Assembly: GCA_023078685.1 (NCBI GenBank)
Contig: JALGAS010000002.1
Location: 2,790,001-2,854,000, forward strand
Reading direction: 5' to 3'
Length of the DNA stretch: 64,000 nt
From: Neopestalotiopsis rosae
Taxonomy: Eukaryota > Ascomycota > Sordariomycetes > Amphisphaeriales > Sporocadaceae
Below, piece after piece: positions 54,028 to 64,000 of the stretch (positions are counted from its first letter, which is position 1; each line of letters opens with the position of its first letter). The notes below the pieces were generated by a model. It was not told the DNA's origin and ran no database searches. It saw only the letters and a list, made by a program, of their open reading frames with translations. Both the position numbers and the translations under genes were made by a program.

Positions 54028-55238
54028 ATGACGGAGACTGCCCCAGCTCCCGAAGACGCAGCAGCTGCTCGCGCTGCCGAACAGGCCCGCCTGCGCAAGG
54101 AGCGTCGCGAGGCCAAAATTAAGGCCGGAGGTACAGCACGTCTGAACAAGATCACAGGCCTCGGCGGTGGCTTTCAGCGAGGTATGGATTGGATGCTCTG
54201 ACCCATCGTCATTGACGAGGCGGCAAAAAAAGACAGTTCAAGCTAATCTCGCAAACCTCTCCCCCTCTAGACGCGGCTCCAGCATCGTCGCCCCAGCAGA
54301 CGAGCAGCACCACCACCCCACCACAGTCAACAGCCACAGCAGCTCCCCCGTCATCGTCGCCTTTGCAACCTGCCAGGGACCAGGGCAGCCATGACGATCC
54401 AGAAGAGGTCGATATCTCACAGCACTTCTATACCCCGCAGCAGAGGTCGCGCCCCGCCGAGCCATCGCTGTCCGATGCCCAGCTACGGCAGATGATGCTG
54501 GGCTTTGAGGGTCCTGGTGCTGGTGGCGCAGGTACACCACCGCCTGGCGGAAACCCTTTCCTTGCCCCTGGTGGCGGCATGCCGCCAGGTATGGAAGGCA
54601 TGGAGGGGCTGGCAGATGATCCCATGATGAAGATGATGCAGCAGCTCATGGGCGGCGCCGGCGCCGGCGGACCAGGTGGTGGCAATCCCTTCGCAGGGAC
54701 TGGCCTCGAGAGTCTCTTTGGCGGAGCGGCTGGTGGTCCGGAGGGTTTGCAAGCCCAGCAAGCGGCGGCTGTCACGGACAAGTCGGCCAACGTATGGCGA
54801 ATTCTTCACGCTGTCTTTGCGCTGGGCCTCGGTCTCTACATTGCTCTGAGCACTACCTTTACCGGCGCCAAAGCTGAGCGAGACTTTGACACTCTCGCCA
54901 CGGCGAACTCTGCAGCGGCTGGGTCGGAAAAGGACGGCGATTTCGCTAGCTTCACCGCGACGGATGAAGCCGCGAGGAGTATCGAGCAGACCCGCGCATA
55001 CTTCTTTTACCTCTTTAGCTCCATCGAGGCCGTGCTCCTCACCACGCGCTATTTCCTCGATAAGAACCGGGCGCCACCTACTGGTATTGTCTGGACCATT
55101 TCTGGGTTCCTGCCAGGTAACCTCCGCAGTGGTGTCAGACATGCTCTGCGCTATGGTGAGATTTTCAGCACTGTACGAAGCGATGCGCTCGTTTGCGTCT
55201 TTGTACTAGGCGTCTGCTGCTGGTTGAGGTCCGCATAA
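54028..55238 (+). CDS. GET2: GET complex subunit Get2
   Basis: Two exons, 54028-54181 and 54271-55238, with an 89-nt intron (donor GTATGG, acceptor CCCTCTAG). The product is 373 residues. The N-terminus is Ala-rich and carries LRKERREAKIKAG with the basic cluster RKERR at residues 23-27, the short motif by which Get2 recruits the Get3 ATPase. A long disordered Gly/Pro/Met-rich cytosolic linker follows. The C-terminus has three hydrophobic segments: VWRILHAVFALGLGLYIAL, YFFYLFSSIEAVLLTTRYFL and ALVCVFVLGVCCWL. This layout is that of fungal Get2. With Get1 it forms the ER receptor that inserts tail-anchored proteins delivered by Get3. The start ATG is the first in frame and places the RKERR motif at the expected distance. 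It is convergent with the TMEM135-like gene. Confidence 0.9.
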
Positions 55239-55583
55239 TAGTTCAAAAGCAGGATTTCTAGGTTGCCAGGGAGGCAGTAAAATTAATGACGGCGAACAAC
55301 GCAATGAGAGCATCTGGTCATGTAGAATTAAGCATTGCTACGGCGTTATTCCACGACTGGCATTTCTGAATCGCCAAGGGAACGATTTAATCAATAAAAG
55401 CGCATTCTTATTGCTTGAAAAGATTATACGCTTATGCGAAAGAGCCGTCTATATTAGTAGTTTTATGATCCTAGAATATAATGATTACATGAGCCATCGG
55501 ACCCGCTGTCCCAGCTAATACCCATTTAGAATATGGTATACATTAGATTACAACTTTTCCAGCCTACCCTTCCGTGACACCTG
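55239..55583. other. short intergenic region between convergent genes
   Basis: AT-rich 3' flanks of GET2 and the TMEM135-like gene. No gene is seen. Confidence 0.7.
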
Positions 55584-57356
55584 TCAGGGTACTAGAACAG
55601 TAGCCAAAACCTTTCCCAATACACCTCGGACTCTGTTCTGGTTTTCGAGAACACATGTGAAGACAACTGCTGTGCTCAATGAAAATACAAGCGTCTCACG
55701 CCACTGCTTGTCCAGACTATATCGTCTGGGAAGCAACGTAGCCATGGCTCGCGGTGCCACGAAGAGGGCGATATCCTTTCGCCTCGCAGCCGCCTCGAGC
55801 AATATACTCCACCCGCAGAGGAAGCAGCCGGTGCCGACGCATATTCCAGCGTCGATCTTGGTCCGCGCAGCAGCGTCCTTGCCCAGCAGGTGCGGACCAA
55901 CTCGCGTCCTGGCCAGGCAAACGCCGTAAAAGAAGAACGTGATAAAGGCCGCCAGAAAGGCCGAAGACCGGGCGGCGGAGATGAGCGCCCTCTTGATGGC
56001 CTTGAGGCGGGGATTGCGCGCTACGAGCAAGAGGTTCAGCGGGAGATAGGTAGTCATTGACCACTTGAAGGAACGAGTGAACCGCGAGATGAAGTGATAC
56101 TCGCAGCTCGGTCCGCATCCCATGTGCACCATTTCGCAAGGATACGGCATCGTCTTGGCCGGGTCCCCCCACTCGACGGGCCAGCCGTAGTCCCTGGCCA
56201 TGGCCTCGAGGAGAGGCGCCTGGCCAGTGTCCTCGCCGTAGCGGATTTCGCCCTGGCGGCAGCGACGCAGCGCCTCGATCAGACGGGCGTCGACCGCGGC
56301 AGCCGTGGAAATCCATTGCGAGTAGGCTCGCGGCAGTCTCGATGGGTAGTAGAACCAAGACCACATGATGAACCCACATGACAAGGCAAAGATGGATGGA
56401 TCGGTTAGTTTCGAGATGGCGGCATCGAGCTGTCGCAAGTTTAGTGCTACGAAGAACTTTGAAAAGTCTGAATCTTGTCTCGTTGCTTACCTGAGCCCAC
56501 GGCTGACGCTTCGTCCGGTGTCTACGATCCCAAAGTTCGCCCACGAGCACGTCGAGCGCTCGTGCAAGTGCGAACAAGGTCAAGTCTAGAGTGCGACCGG
56601 CATAGTGAATCGTCTCACCCTCGACGAGTCGGCGTGGCTGTGCATCATCAGATTGAACGGTTGCCCTATCTGTGAATGCGTCACTACGTTTCGACTGAAG
56701 TAACTTGAGACTATACCAGGCAGCACAAAAAGCCGACAAGAACCTCGCGAGTCTAGGGAGGGGGGTTCACAACACAAGTCAGAATTTTTTTTTCTTTGCA
56801 CTTCACACAAAATGTTTATTTGAAATGATGAAACCGGCCAGGGCGTCAATCATTGACCTGCCAACTCACCTTTGTCGTGCCAGGGGCTTTAGACGAGATG
56901 CCAGTCTAGAGATGATTGCGGAAAGAGGAAACTTAGTTTCAGTCAGCGTTTGAGAAGATCAGAGAAAAGTACACAAAACGACGATAAGATAGTCTCACTT
57001 ACTTCTAGAAGTGACGATCCCCCTACCAGGAGTGCGCAGAAGGTTGGGAAGCGCTGCAGCTCCAAGCCCCCGCGGAGGATGTGTAGCAGGGGTGTCGAGA
57101 GGGCAGGTTGTTGTACGGAGGACGAGGAGGGGGCACTACCACTACTGACAGCATCGGCGCCGCTGCTGGTGCCCCTGGCCTTTCTTGCCTTCTTGGTCGT
57201 GACATACTGCCGCAGGACCAAGGTGATGAGGCGAGGCGTGACGGTCGTCGCATATCCGAGTATGTAAGCTCGAACAAGAGGCCGTAAAAGGGCTGGTACA
57301 TCCTTGTCCCACCTCTGCCTCGTACTGGAAGGCCGAGGTTGCAATGAGGATGTCAT
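55584..57356 (-). CDS. TMEM135-like integral membrane protein, 5' end uncertain
   Basis: Four exons read back from the stop: 57356-57003, 56931-56870, 56752-56491 and 56429-55584. They are in frame throughout and give 507 residues. The 62-nt exon is supported because it alone makes the phases fit (LLE|FPLSAIISRLA...RQR|LARFLSAF). Conserved blocks include GGLELQRFPTFCALLVGGSS, RTLDLTLFALARALDVLVG, the Cys-containing MGCGPSCEYHF (C331, C335), SAFLAAFITFFFYGVCLAR and the C-terminal RRKDIALFVAPRAMATLLP. They match fungal proteins of the TMEM135 family, linked in animals and worms to peroxisomal/mitochondrial lipid handling. Several hydrophobic helices are visible. The assigned start (MTSSLQPRPSS) is the first ATG of the frame; homologues tend to be longer, so one or more upstream exons in 57.4-58.2 kb are likely. 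Confidence 0.8.
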
Positions 57357-60300
57357 AACTGCAACCCAACTTGCTCAAAAGAGGTCCAGGCCAACCTCGC
57401 AAAAGCCGAGCAGCAAAAGTCTCTGTGTGTGTCTGCCGGCCGAGAATACAAATAGTACTGCCGCAAAATGGGGTCCCTCTCTTGCCCGCCAAGCAAGGAA
57501 CAGGAAATCACTGCCGAAATGCTTCCTCACGGTCTAAAGGCCGTTTTCGGGCCTCGGGCCAGAAACGTCCCCCGCGCGGAATATACACACACAGTAATAA
57601 GGGGGCAAGGGAAGCAAAGCAGTCCGACCTGAGCAATCGTACCTTGGTCTTTTTCTCGGTAGATGGCGCTCGGAAGCATACATAGAGAAACAATTCTAGA
57701 AAGAGATGACAGACGGGCGTTGGTGAAGAAGGAATGAATTTCCGGGTTAGCAGTGCCTATGTTTCGTCGAGATTGAAGCCATCCCCAGCATGACCCAATC
57801 TCGGAGGACCACGAGAAAGCGTTCTGCAGCGAGACGGTCGAATGGGGGTGGTTCGTGACAGAAAGAGGCAGGCGCCGAAGGTGATGCGCGCGTTTGATGC
57901 GCCGGATGTGCAGTAGATTCAGGTACGCGAGTACGGCAGACTCCGAGACAAAGTGGTGCGCGGGATGGTGTGAAAAGATACGGACAAGAGCCCGGGAGGC
58001 TGAGTTTGGGTGGGAGTCCAGCGAAGGCTTCCAGAACGGTTCCAATCAGTCCAAGATGGTAAACAGAGCCGAAATCCAGGCACAGAAGAATGGAGATGGA
58101 GATACAACACAATGCGCTCAATTAGACGACTGTGGTTGTCCTCGATAGGGACAGCGACGCGTGAGGTTCGGTCGGTGGTGGAGATGGATGCTTGGACGAT
58201 CACCGTTGGGGATGATCACTGATGACAGTTACTAGTGGTCATACCTACCCAGCCTACTGCCAATAGCATGCATTTGGAGTAAGTTGGTAGGTAGGTAACC
58301 TAACGGCCAGGCGCCGGTTACTTGACGCGCGCGAGCCAGACGACGACCGACTTCCACCGAGGAGCCGTATTATTCCCTTCTCTTCCCCAGGATGTGTATA
58401 CTAAACCTGGTTCACGACCAGGTACTGTAGTCAATCGTAGCCAAGCTTGTCGGCAGATAGAAGTGATACTATGGTGAATTGGGAATGTCTGTCTAGATCG
58501 GCGACAACGATCCCCAGTTGCACGTCAGTCAAGTCAACCCAGGCCAGGCAGACCAGGCTGGGGGGTTGGCAACTTGGACGATTCGATTATCTGATGAACC
58601 TTATCGAATGCTACCAAAAGATGCTCTCCACGCGCCGAAAAGGACATGCTATGTTGTCATGAAGTAACAAGAGGGGTTGTAAACTAGATCAGACCAGGGC
58701 AGGCAATCGTTCAATCATTCACTTACTCTCACTCCGGCCACTCCAGTTTGTTCAATTCAGTAACTCGTTCATCGGATCACCTCTCAAATCGATTCAGACT
58801 GATACCCCAAGACACGTTTCTGATGGAGTTGTAGGCGGGAAGCGGGATCGTCTAAGAAAACGTGGGCAGTCTTCTGGCCTTCCGTTCTGGTCAAAGAGCA
58901 ATGCAACGCGGGCTTCGCATAAATCATGCTGCGACACCCCTTTAAGCTCCGACGAACCCAGTAGCGAGAAATTGGCATTAAGGGAATTTTGGCACCCTTA
59001 TCGTGTAGGTGTGGGTAACGACAGCTTAATGCATCGGACTTATTGGGGCAGTTGGAGAGTGAGAAACGGGAAGTTGAACAGGCTCGAAACATGGTTTTTG
59101 GGATGCTCTGTCACCACTACTGGACTTGACAGCCGTCACTCAATTGACGTCGAGGCCGAATGACGAACATGAGATGTGCTTCTGGTTCGTCGCCGAACGA
59201 AGCGGATCCATTTTCCGTTGCATCAGAATTAACAACCACCTACTTGAGTATACTGCCAACTACTGTAGCATAATAATCACACTACTGTATTCATTAGCTG
59301 CCACCTGGGCGGGAAATCATGAGTAGTGCTGGTCCGTCAGAAAAGACGACGGCGGCGGGTTTTTCCATCACTGCTATGACGATGTCGCTGCTTGTCTGTT
59401 ATTTTGTTTTCTCTTCCCACTCAATCTTTCTGTCGGCCGGAGCTTTGCAATCTGACATGTGAAAACCCCCAGCCCGCCGCTTGCCTGCAAAATGCTGCTG
59501 CTGGGTGGTCCTAGGTAAGGTAGACTGGAGCGACGGGTAGAAAATGATGGACGGAGCCCAGCAAAAGCCTACGCAGCGGGGCGAACGGGGGCCATGCCGA
59601 CTAATGTAAGGCCAAAGCGGACTAAGGTATACCAGGTTAGCAGCACAGAAGCAGCAGCCAGCAGTTCCTCAATCTCTCAATCTCTTTGGTGGAGCCAAGG
59701 GTTAGTGCCCATACGTACATATCTGGGGCAGGAATATGCATCTAGACCCTTCGCCTCGGCTAGGAACCTTACCCAGGTTTGCCCAGACCTCATCATGGAT
59801 ATCGCACACTGCACTGTACGTTATGTAGATTAGGTCTGAGCCTCTAGCCTCAGAGTACATTAAGGTATGCTGTCGATCATGTTAGCGAGCTTCTCTTCTG
59901 CCCAATACCTGCCGGCCGCTTGCTATAACCCCCCAGTGATCTCGCAGCGTGTGCCCGCTAGGGAATAGATCTTCAGGCGCTGTAGCGAGCGAGAGCAGCA
60001 GCCCAGCTAATGCACATCTTCTGCAGCTGGCAGGACGCGATCATGTACGGTCACTGAGTCCGCCGGCTCGATGCTATGCTGGACTGAATCTCATCTTCAT
60101 GAGGGGTGATAAAAAAGAAGTTTACAGCATGAGGTCACTCTTTCTTTCAGAAGACGAGGCATATTCCGAGCAGTTGCATCATCCATGAGATCAGAAACAC
60201 GCTCTCTTGCCTTTCAAGAGGCAGACTTGATTTTTTTTAGCAATTGAACAACTCCAAACGTTGACTTGAGAAAGCAGAACAAATCACCGACTGAATTCTG

Positions 60301-61606
60301 TCTGTAGGTCACTGACTGGGTGTTCTGAAAAGATAGCCAATGATACGGGCGATAGTATGTAGGTAGGTAGGCAAATGGTAGCTCAACTCCCTGCACACAC
60401 TACGCCTATACCTGCATTGGCCCCCGATAAGCGAATATACAGACCATGTCGAGGCTAAGACCTTTGGGGGGAAATCATGGTTTTTGCCCGGCTAGGTGCT
60501 GCTGTTCCCATGCTTCTGCATCCTGCTTAACCAGCAGCAAGCAGAGCACAGACAAGGACCCGGCAAGCCGCAAAGAAAAGAGGAGAGAGAGAACGCGCGC
60601 GCGAGAGAGAGAGATACTTGTTGGAGTCAGCAAGCAAGCAAGCAAAAAAAGGCACCCCGTAATTACCAGCGCCCGCCGCCGCCGCCTGTTGCTACTGCTG
60701 CTGCTGGCTGCAGGTGACCACCAAGGAGCGCCGAGCCGAACAGGGATCCTCGGTCGTTTCCTTTCCAGCGAATGGCCTCGAGCTCGTTACTCCCCCGTCA
60801 CTCTCACCACCTCCCCACACACCCTTTGCGCTCTGGATGCAGTCAGTCTCGGGACTCTTCAGAACACAATTCACTCCCAACTTCCGCTTGAGGAGGCCGT
60901 ACCTGGGATGGCTCAACTTGCTGCTTATCCGTCCTATGTTTCCATGTTTCTAACCCTGTCCCACTGACGGCCGTCTTGCTCGCCTCCAGATGCCTTCCTC
61001 TATAACACAGCCGACTATAATGCTTGAGCCCAACGTGCTGCAGTAGTTTCTAACCACACCTCCGTTTCCCTTCCTAAACGGGCACACGCCCGTGATGCGG
61101 CTTCGACACGACCCGACTTGACACCATGCCATACCCTCTGGGAAGACAACTCTGAGAAGACTGATATAACCTCTCGAGGGCCTGCTCGTCGTCTACCAAG
61201 CGGCGACTATATGCAGCTCCAACTCGAACTCCAAAATCTCGACTCGAATCTCGACCTCGACTGACACGAGCACTAACACTCCATCCACGACTCGCGCCGT
61301 CCGCCTCGACTACCACCACCACCACAATAGCAAACTATACTCCGGATCAACATCCACCACACGGCCTCACTACTATATCTTACCGGAAGTCAAAAGCCTT
61401 GACCTAAAAGCCCGCGCCGGACACTCACCGCCGCCCGCCCTCCCGCCGGCCGTGACGTGACTGTACTGCCGCCAATCGTTCATAGAGGTGCCAGAGCCTT
61501 GCGCGCGACTACAACGACGCAATCTCGTGCCTGGCTCTCGCAAGCGTACTACACGCTTCGCCCCTCCCAAGCTCCTACTTCATTCACATTTACTCGAGAA
61601 GCACCC
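57357..61606. other. long divergent intergenic region
   Basis: Between the TMEM135-like gene (minus) and the bHLH gene (plus). The first ~800 bases may contain N-terminal exons of the TMEM135-like gene: several frames of 90-170 codons lie at 57527-58203 (minus), but I could not fix the splicing. The rest has only short overlapping frames, TAGGTA-type motifs and a (GA)n run. The last kilobase is C/T-rich and probably a long 5' leader of the bHLH gene. Confidence 0.5.
60582..60616. repeat. GA/GC simple-sequence tract
   Basis: A GAGAGAGAG run, then GCGCGCGC, then GAGAGAGAGA, in the upstream region of the bHLH gene. Confidence 0.85.
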
Positions 61607-63098
61607 ATGCTCGCGGTACAGCGTCCCAGAATGGGGTCGTCACAGCCAGCCCAGGGCGCTGGCATGCCCTTTGGTTGTAAGTATTGGCACACTCGCGAAG
61701 AGTATACCGGCCATGAATGATACTGACTGTCGCAAATATGTAGATGTCAGTAGAGGAGATGATCTCTTCTTCGAACCACCGGAACCAGCGCCTGGTCCGG
61801 CACTCCTTTCCTTTGAGGAATCGCAGAGCCTAAACCATCTTCTCGAGCAACTCAAGTCCGGCGGCCCTCTAATGGATATGTCTTTTGGAGAGGGTCTCAA
61901 CTTTAGCGACGCATGGCAGCAACTTCCACCGCAGTTCATGGGTACCGCTACCTCCTTTGGCCATCAAACCACCAACTTCTCCCCGACCATGTTCGATTTC
62001 ACCTCCCATATATCTTCCGACAGTCTATTCGACTCTATCCAGTTCCCAACCATGGCTGCACCGCAAATGATGCAGCCGCCACGACACCACATGCGAACTC
62101 CTCACCCCCCTCAACATAGCCAAACCTCGCCTACAAGCGCAGCCGCTGTCTTGGCAGGACTTCAAAACGGGCAGCCTCCACGAGCAAATACTATGGCCCG
62201 GAGCGCCATGCTGCCGTCACAGACACCAGCACGCGCAACAGCTCACCCTCTGCTGCGAACTCAAGGACAATTCACAGGCCGAACTAGTCCTGTTCGCGCA
62301 GCTCCTGTGCAATCACCCGTCACGGAGCACCGAGACGAGCATCTCTTTGCCGACATGGCCTTTGGTAACCCGCACGGTCCAGGCAGCCACCGAGTAGCAC
62401 AACAGGTTCCTGAGGATGTGCGCTGGGGGTCGGACAGGAACTTTGGAAGGAATTTCGTTCCTCCATCTCAGAGAGAGACGACGCAAACTCTGGAGGGCGA
62501 GCGTATGAAGTACCTGGAAATCTTCCAACCCATCAATAGTGCGGCCACGACTCAGCCCTCGAGTCCCCTGGGTAGTGGTAACAGCTCTCCACGTGGAAAC
62601 AAAGCAAATGGCCAGCCGGCGGTTTGCCGGGAAGAAGGCCCCTCTAAGAAACGCAGGAAGAGTGACGAGGGAAACCACGAAGACGAGGAAATTCAAGCAT
62701 CTTCCTCAAAGATACCCGCCAGAAAGCGCAAATCGAAAGACAACCTCAACGAAACCAGTGAAGCATCATCATCAAGCGCCGCGCCAGGCAAGAGAAGGCG
62801 CAAGTCCGCTGTCAATGGGGCAAAACCGCCTCGAGAGAATCTCAGCGAGGAAGCCAAGGTACGTTCACATCCTACTTACTATTTTATACAAGACATCGCT
62901 TTCTAACAAGTATTTCAGAGACGCAACCACATCAAGTCCGAACAACGAAGGAGACACATCATCAAAGATGGCTTTGAGAATCTTCAAGAAATTGTGCCAA
63001 ATCTGAAGAATGGAGGCTACAGCAAGAGCACAGTCCTGCAAATGGCTGCTGACTGGCTAGAGGAGCTGACTCAGGGCAACGAGCTCTTGAGTTCATGA
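61607..63098 (+). CDS. basic helix-loop-helix transcription factor
   Basis: Three exons: 61607-61676, 61744-62858 and 62919-63098, 454 residues. The joins read MPFG|YVSRGDDLFF and SEEAK|RRNHIKSE; the introns (67 and 60 nt) have GTAAGT and GTACGT donors. The bHLH domain is at the extreme C-terminus (about 394-448), with basic region RRNHIKSEQRRRHIIKDGF, loop around PNLKNGGYS and helix 2 KSTVLQMAADWLEELTQ. The residues H399, E403 and R407 match the H-E-R triad that reads CACGTG-type E-boxes. No leucine zipper follows; the protein stops eight residues after helix 2. The N-terminal part is Pro/Gln/Ser-rich, with RRKSDEG and RKRKSKDN basic clusters before the domain that may act as nuclear localisation signals. 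The second in-frame ATG (61631) is an alternative start. Target genes are unknown. Confidence 0.88.
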
Positions 63099-64000
63099 CA
63101 ACAAGAGTGACAGTGTCGACTCTTGTTTGCCATGTTTTTATGTCTGTATTTTGCATGTGTCGGATTGGACATCAAAGTCCACAAAAAAAGAGGGATTATC
63201 GCATAATTGGTTGGTGGAGTTTTTGAAGGCAGGCCGCCTTGACAACATGGCGGACATGGCTTCTACGTGTATATATGGGCGGCCACACTTGGCGGAATTT
63301 TTTGAGGCGCAACGCACTGCTCGACAAGATACCTCCGGAGTTATTGCTTATTTGGGTCACGACCGACAATGATGAATGTTGATAAGAACACTTGTATTTT
63401 TTTCAGGTGTCTTCACTGTTCATAGCACGCAGTTCGATCACTGCCTCAAATGACTATTCGTTAATACATCAAACTGCATTTAGATGTAAAGTGGCTTATA
63501 TCTTAACTTCAAGACTGATTGTGATTTGCCTACTTCTACTTATAGTTTGGGGAAGTTGCTCGTTGACTAAACACCTTGACTTGTCGTGAACTCAAGGAGT
63601 GAGAAGGATATCGTGATAGAGACAATCTCTAGAGATAGCCGCAATGGTGTATTGCCCTGCATCACTCAAAACACCTTTTTATTCACAACTGGTCGTGGCA
63701 GAGACATTTCAAGCTCGTTTTGTCTCTATCTAGAATTGCAATCCTCCCATCTCACGGACTTGGAAGTGAAGCATAGAAATTCACTAGCATTGGGAGGCGA
63801 CGCATAAGACGTCTAGAGCTACTCGAAGCAGCAGCCTTGAATATTTCTCTCTATAGGCCTGGTCATTCCTTTTTCGTGGGTCAGATAACCATGTAGGATC
63901 TGGAAACGGCTTCTATCCTATAGATGTGGGACGCGAGCACTCTGCAAGATGAGGTTGACAATACTCAGAAAGCCTTCGCCAAGAACAAATCCCTTATTTT
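63099..64000. other. 3' flank, no gene seen
   Basis: AT-rich sequence after the bHLH gene, with frames of at most about 80 codons and no recognisable product. Confidence 0.6.

Noticed and set aside
55717..56739. 340-codon minus-strand frame crossing the TMEM135-like gene
   Set aside because: It starts in the true frame in exon 3 but continues through the intron into a wrong frame; the spliced model restores conserved blocks.
1..64000. CRISPR arrays, bacterial operons, transposase genes or a secondary-metabolite cluster
   Set aside because: No spaced direct repeats, no transposase or reverse transcriptase motifs, and no PKS, NRPS or terpene synthase motifs. The single phenol hydroxylase-type gene has no pathway neighbours.

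Overview
The window reads as nuclear DNA of a filamentous ascomycete (Pezizomycotina, probably Sordariomycetes; Hypocreales is my guess). The reasons are short GT-AG introns of roughly 50-230 nt with CTAAC/CTGAC-like branch sites, genes on both strands without operons, long proline/serine/glutamine-rich proteins, and recognisable fungal orthologues (cyclin C Ssn8, a Sal1-type Ca2+-regulated mitochondrial carrier, an Ulp1-family SUMO protease, Mus7/Mms22, Get2, a TMEM135-like membrane protein). Coding density is low: about 15 supportable genes in 64 kb. Two stretches, 13.3-21.3 kb and 57.4-61.6 kb, have no convincing gene. All exon boundaries given here come from reading splice signals and checking that the frame is kept. 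They are not backed by transcripts.

Layout. 0-5.5 kb: a hypothetical ORF at the left edge, then a Gag1-like clamp (DUF4050) gene with a 954-nt intron. 7.0-8.6 kb: Q-rich nuclear-type protein with an N-terminal SUMO-interacting-like motif (minus). 12.6-13.3 kb: serine-rich conserved protein (minus) with an 8-kb gene-free upstream region. 21.3-22.4 kb: cyclin C (minus), divergent from the EF-hand mitochondrial carrier at 23.6-26.3 kb (plus, eight exons). 27.2-30.5 kb: Ulp1-family protease (minus, two exons). 32.3-34.3 kb: phenol 2-monooxygenase-type flavoprotein (minus, four exons). 35.9-36.1 kb: a degenerate duplicate of the Ulp1 gene's first exon and upstream DNA. 36.6-38.3 kb: an uncharacterised gene whose reading frame is crossed by one TAG that may be the 3' end of a 60-nt intron. 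39.0-40.6 kb: conserved two-exon protein. 41.3-42.2 kb: glycine-zipper protein (minus). 44.1-50.6 kb: Mus7/MMS22 (minus, one 6.5-kb exon) with three perfectly spaced ACGCGT boxes upstream. 51.7-52.5 kb: atypical SDR protein. 54.0-55.2 kb: GET2. 55.6-57.4 kb: TMEM135-like protein (minus). 61.6-63.1 kb: bHLH transcription factor.

Most genes are unrelated housekeeping or regulatory functions: transcription (cyclin C, bHLH), mitochondrial nucleotide transport, tail-anchored protein insertion, SUMO processing and replication-fork repair. No biosynthetic cluster, transposon, rRNA gene or tRNA gene was recognised. The most interesting signals are the 20-bp-periodic MCB array in front of the MMS22 gene, the exon-1 duplication of the SUMO protease, the 14-residue RRTSLE-type repeats inside that protease, and the in-frame TAG at 37.5 kb.
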